Part shown: piece by piece, positions 43,130 to 44,198 of the stretch
Layout: the number at the start of each line of letters is the position of its first letter
Numbering within the stretch: position 1 is the stretch's first letter
Source of the DNA: an uncultured Prevotella sp.
GTDB lineage: Bacteria; Bacteroidota; Bacteroidia; Bacteroidales; Bacteroidaceae
Assembly (NCBI GenBank): GCA_900314995.1
Contig: OMXK01000032.1
Coordinates: 1-44,198 of the forward strand
Direction: 5' to 3'
DNA length: 44,198 nucleotides
Notes under the pieces: model-generated
Databases searched by the model: none
Told to the model about the DNA's origin: nothing
Seen by the model: the letters and a program-made list of their open reading frames with translations, nothing else
Made by a program: the position numbers and the translations under genes

Positions 43130-43375
43130 CTATAACATGTTTTCTAATCGTTCTACTGCTTGTGCAATATCCTCTGGAAACCGTTTATGGTCACGGAGGA
43201 AGTCTGCCCTGCCGCCACTGATGTCATCATATAATTCCTGACTCATGTTATCTGCATAGGACGCAATGGCATACTCAATATCATCCTTCTGCCAGTTGAG
43301 CGAAGAATGAATATAGACGTTGCGCTTCTGATGCAGAAAGCTATAGGCGGTCTCTATGCTGTCTTTTGTGATCAT
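43130..43375 (-). CDS. Small hypothetical protein
   Basis: The 81-aa protein has no signal peptide or membrane span and is mostly helical: MITKDSIETAYSFLHQKRNVYIH, WQKDDIEYAIASYADNMSQELYDDI and FPEDIAQAVERLENML. It overlaps the DUF4250 gene upstream by 4 bp (ATGA), a sign of translational coupling. The two may act together. No catalytic motif is visible; family not recognised. Confidence 0.6.
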   Translation of the reverse strand: MITKDSIETAYSFLHQKRNVYIHSSLNWQKDDIEYAIASYADNMSQELYDDISGGRADFLRDHKRFPEDIAQAVERLENML

Positions 43376-43572
43376 TGATCGTAGCCGATGGGTCTGAATT
43401 GTTTCTGATGCTCACTCCATACAAAGCCGTACTTCATGAGATAGTTCTTAATATCCTTGGCTTCTCTGCTGAAGGCATAACACAATGATTCCAGCGTGTC
43501 AAACTCCCCGTCTCTCAGGAGCATGTTCACGCTCGAAACCAATATGGCTGGATCTTTGGGCAGGTAATCCAT
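43372..43572 (-). CDS. DUF4250 family protein
   Basis: MDYLPKDPAILVSSVNMLLRDGEFDTLESLC matches DUF4250, whose members are about 60 aa long and start at this PKDP block. I choose ATG 43572 (66 aa), since a TACCTTTG box lies at 43608-43615; upstream ATGs at 43620 and beyond give 82 to 103 aa but no family match in the extra part. DUF4250 proteins are small cytoplasmic helical proteins of unknown role. The gene leads a small-gene operon and is divergent to 43670-43978. Confidence 0.7.
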   Translation of the reverse strand: MDYLPKDPAILVSSVNMLLRDGEFDTLESLCYAFSREAKDIKNYLMKYGFVWSEHQKQFRPIGYDQ

Positions 43573-43637
43573 ATTTACTTGACGAACGATGGAACAAATT
43601 TTTTGGGCAAAGGTACTCATAATTCCCCGTTTTTTTG

Positions 43638-43645
43638 TAAATTTG
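43638..43645 (+). promoter_or_regulatory. -7 box TAAATTTG
   Basis: TAAATTTG is 24 bp before the start of the plus-strand gene at 43670. Confidence 0.6.
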
Positions 43646-43669
43646 CAGCCATATTTAACAAATATATAG

Positions 43670-43978
43670 ATGAATTTCCCCAAGTTTATAATAACAATGG
43701 ATGGCTACTTTCGCCTTGGCATGGTTAATCAGCATAAAGACCTGTTGAAACCAGGCGATTCATGCATTGGCGGCGGTTATTATGTGTTTGATTTCGTATC
43801 AAATCGCATTATTCTAGACAGAGAATCATACGACTTTGGCCGTCCTAACTGGCATCTGCTGGAGGTACTGAAAGTACCCTCAACCTACCGAGGTCTTCGG
43901 ATCGTGTACAAGTATGATGACGGTTTCCACGATGACTTTAATGTCAGTGAGGAACTGAAAATAGAATATTATGAGTAG
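43670..43978 (+). CDS. Hypothetical protein, cytoplasmic
   Basis: The 102-aa protein has no signal peptide and no span. The sequence is alternately polar and aromatic (ITMDGYFRLGMVNQHKDLL, GGGYYVFDFVSNRIILDRESYDFG, LRIVYKYDDGFHDDFNVSEELKIEYYE) and looks like a compact beta-rich domain. Its stop codon overlaps the next gene's start (ATGAGTAG), so it is coupled to the TauE/SafE gene. I do not recognise a family. Confidence 0.6.
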   Translation: MNFPKFIITMDGYFRLGMVNQHKDLLKPGDSCIGGGYYVFDFVSNRIILDRESYDFGRPNWHLLEVLKVPSTYRGLRIVYKYDDGFHDDFNVSEELKIEYYE

Positions 43979-44198
43979 CCTTGTTATAGCCATATTCCTG
44001 TTGAGCATCGGGGCCAGTTTTGTGCAGCGCACTACCGGCTTCGGCTTTGGCATCTTCATTATGACGATGCTGCCGTTCTTCCTGCCTACATACGGCGAAG
44101 CCACAACTCTCTCTGGACTTCTGGCCATTACCACCTCGGCTGTCATCGTGTGGCGAATGAGAAGCTATGTCACTTGGAAACGACTTTGGCCGATATTG
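43971..44198 (+). CDS. TauE/SafE family permease, partial at the window end
   Basis: Only the first 76 codons are in the window. They show a first span (LVIAIFLLSIGASFVQRT), the TGFGFGIF motif of the TSUP family, and two further spans (FIMTMLPFFLPTY and ATTLSGLLAITTSAVIVW). Members move sulfite, sulfoacetate or other small organic anions across the inner membrane. The start overlaps the preceding gene's stop. The substrate cannot be told from this fragment. Confidence 0.8.
   Translation, partial: MSSLVIAIFLLSIGASFVQRTTGFGFGIFIMTMLPFFLPTYGEATTLSGLLAITTSAVIVWRMRSYVTWKRLWPIL

Overview
The window looks like chromosomal DNA of a Bacteroidota gut or rumen bacterium, most likely Prevotella or a close relative. 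Three things suggest this. Many genes are preceded by the Bacteroidota -7 promoter box TAnnTTTG, while Shine-Dalgarno sequences are almost absent at start codons. The gene set fits: a GT3-type glycogen synthase, an archaeal-type alpha-glucan phosphorylase, DUF4369 and DUF4250 proteins, and an HU, 29-aa basic protein and RNase G/E order. Two large secreted proteins also end in a NLNGQRL...GKKVxIK tail common in Prevotella surface proteins. No tRNA, rRNA, transposase, phage or CRISPR gene was seen.

Layout. 1-808 is non-coding and repeat-rich: a hairpin, a 22-bp-period array, and 11-bp iterons that fold into a 31-bp perfect inverted repeat. 809-5067 is a secreted carbohydrate-active operon: an esterase, a 26-codon membrane microprotein, a 1009-aa epimerase/glycosidase fusion and a lipoprotein. 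5638-9920 is glycogen metabolism; the glycogen synthase frame is broken near its N terminus, while the phosphorylase is intact. 9961-12087 (minus) holds a DUF4369 lipoprotein, prs and a ThiE-like protein. 12268-15275 is fabD, a cytoplasmic GH13 and an AlaX-type editing protein. 15297-19167 holds small envelope proteins, a membrane-anchored EEP hydrolase and a sensorless hybrid histidine kinase. 19245-22533 (minus) is HU, a 29-aa basic protein, RNase G/E and a GT2. 22691-25463 (minus) is an acyltransferase, ketosynthase and ACP cassette. 25590-32884 (plus) is deoD, ettA, an unknown secreted protein, an L,D-transpeptidase lipoprotein and a two-domain esterase. 32958-34307 is a CPA2 antiporter.

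34308-34849 has no gene but holds a compound repeat: near-perfect 39-bp inverted repeats about 240 bp apart, enclosing a palindrome whose core matches the array at 187-270. 34850-42068 (minus) is the most distinctive region: a membrane-integral AraC-type regulator, then a 250-bp intergenic region with five ATTTT-type boxes spaced 21-22 bp, then an apparent operon of a multi-pass membrane protein, a giant glycine-rich secreted protein, a lipoprotein and a second glycine-rich paralogue. I propose it as an uncharacterised regulated surface system. The right end carries an M15 peptidase lipoprotein, small conserved proteins and the start of a TauE/SafE permease.

Assignments rest on motifs and family knowledge only; no database search was possible. 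Where several start codons were possible I give my choice and the reason.
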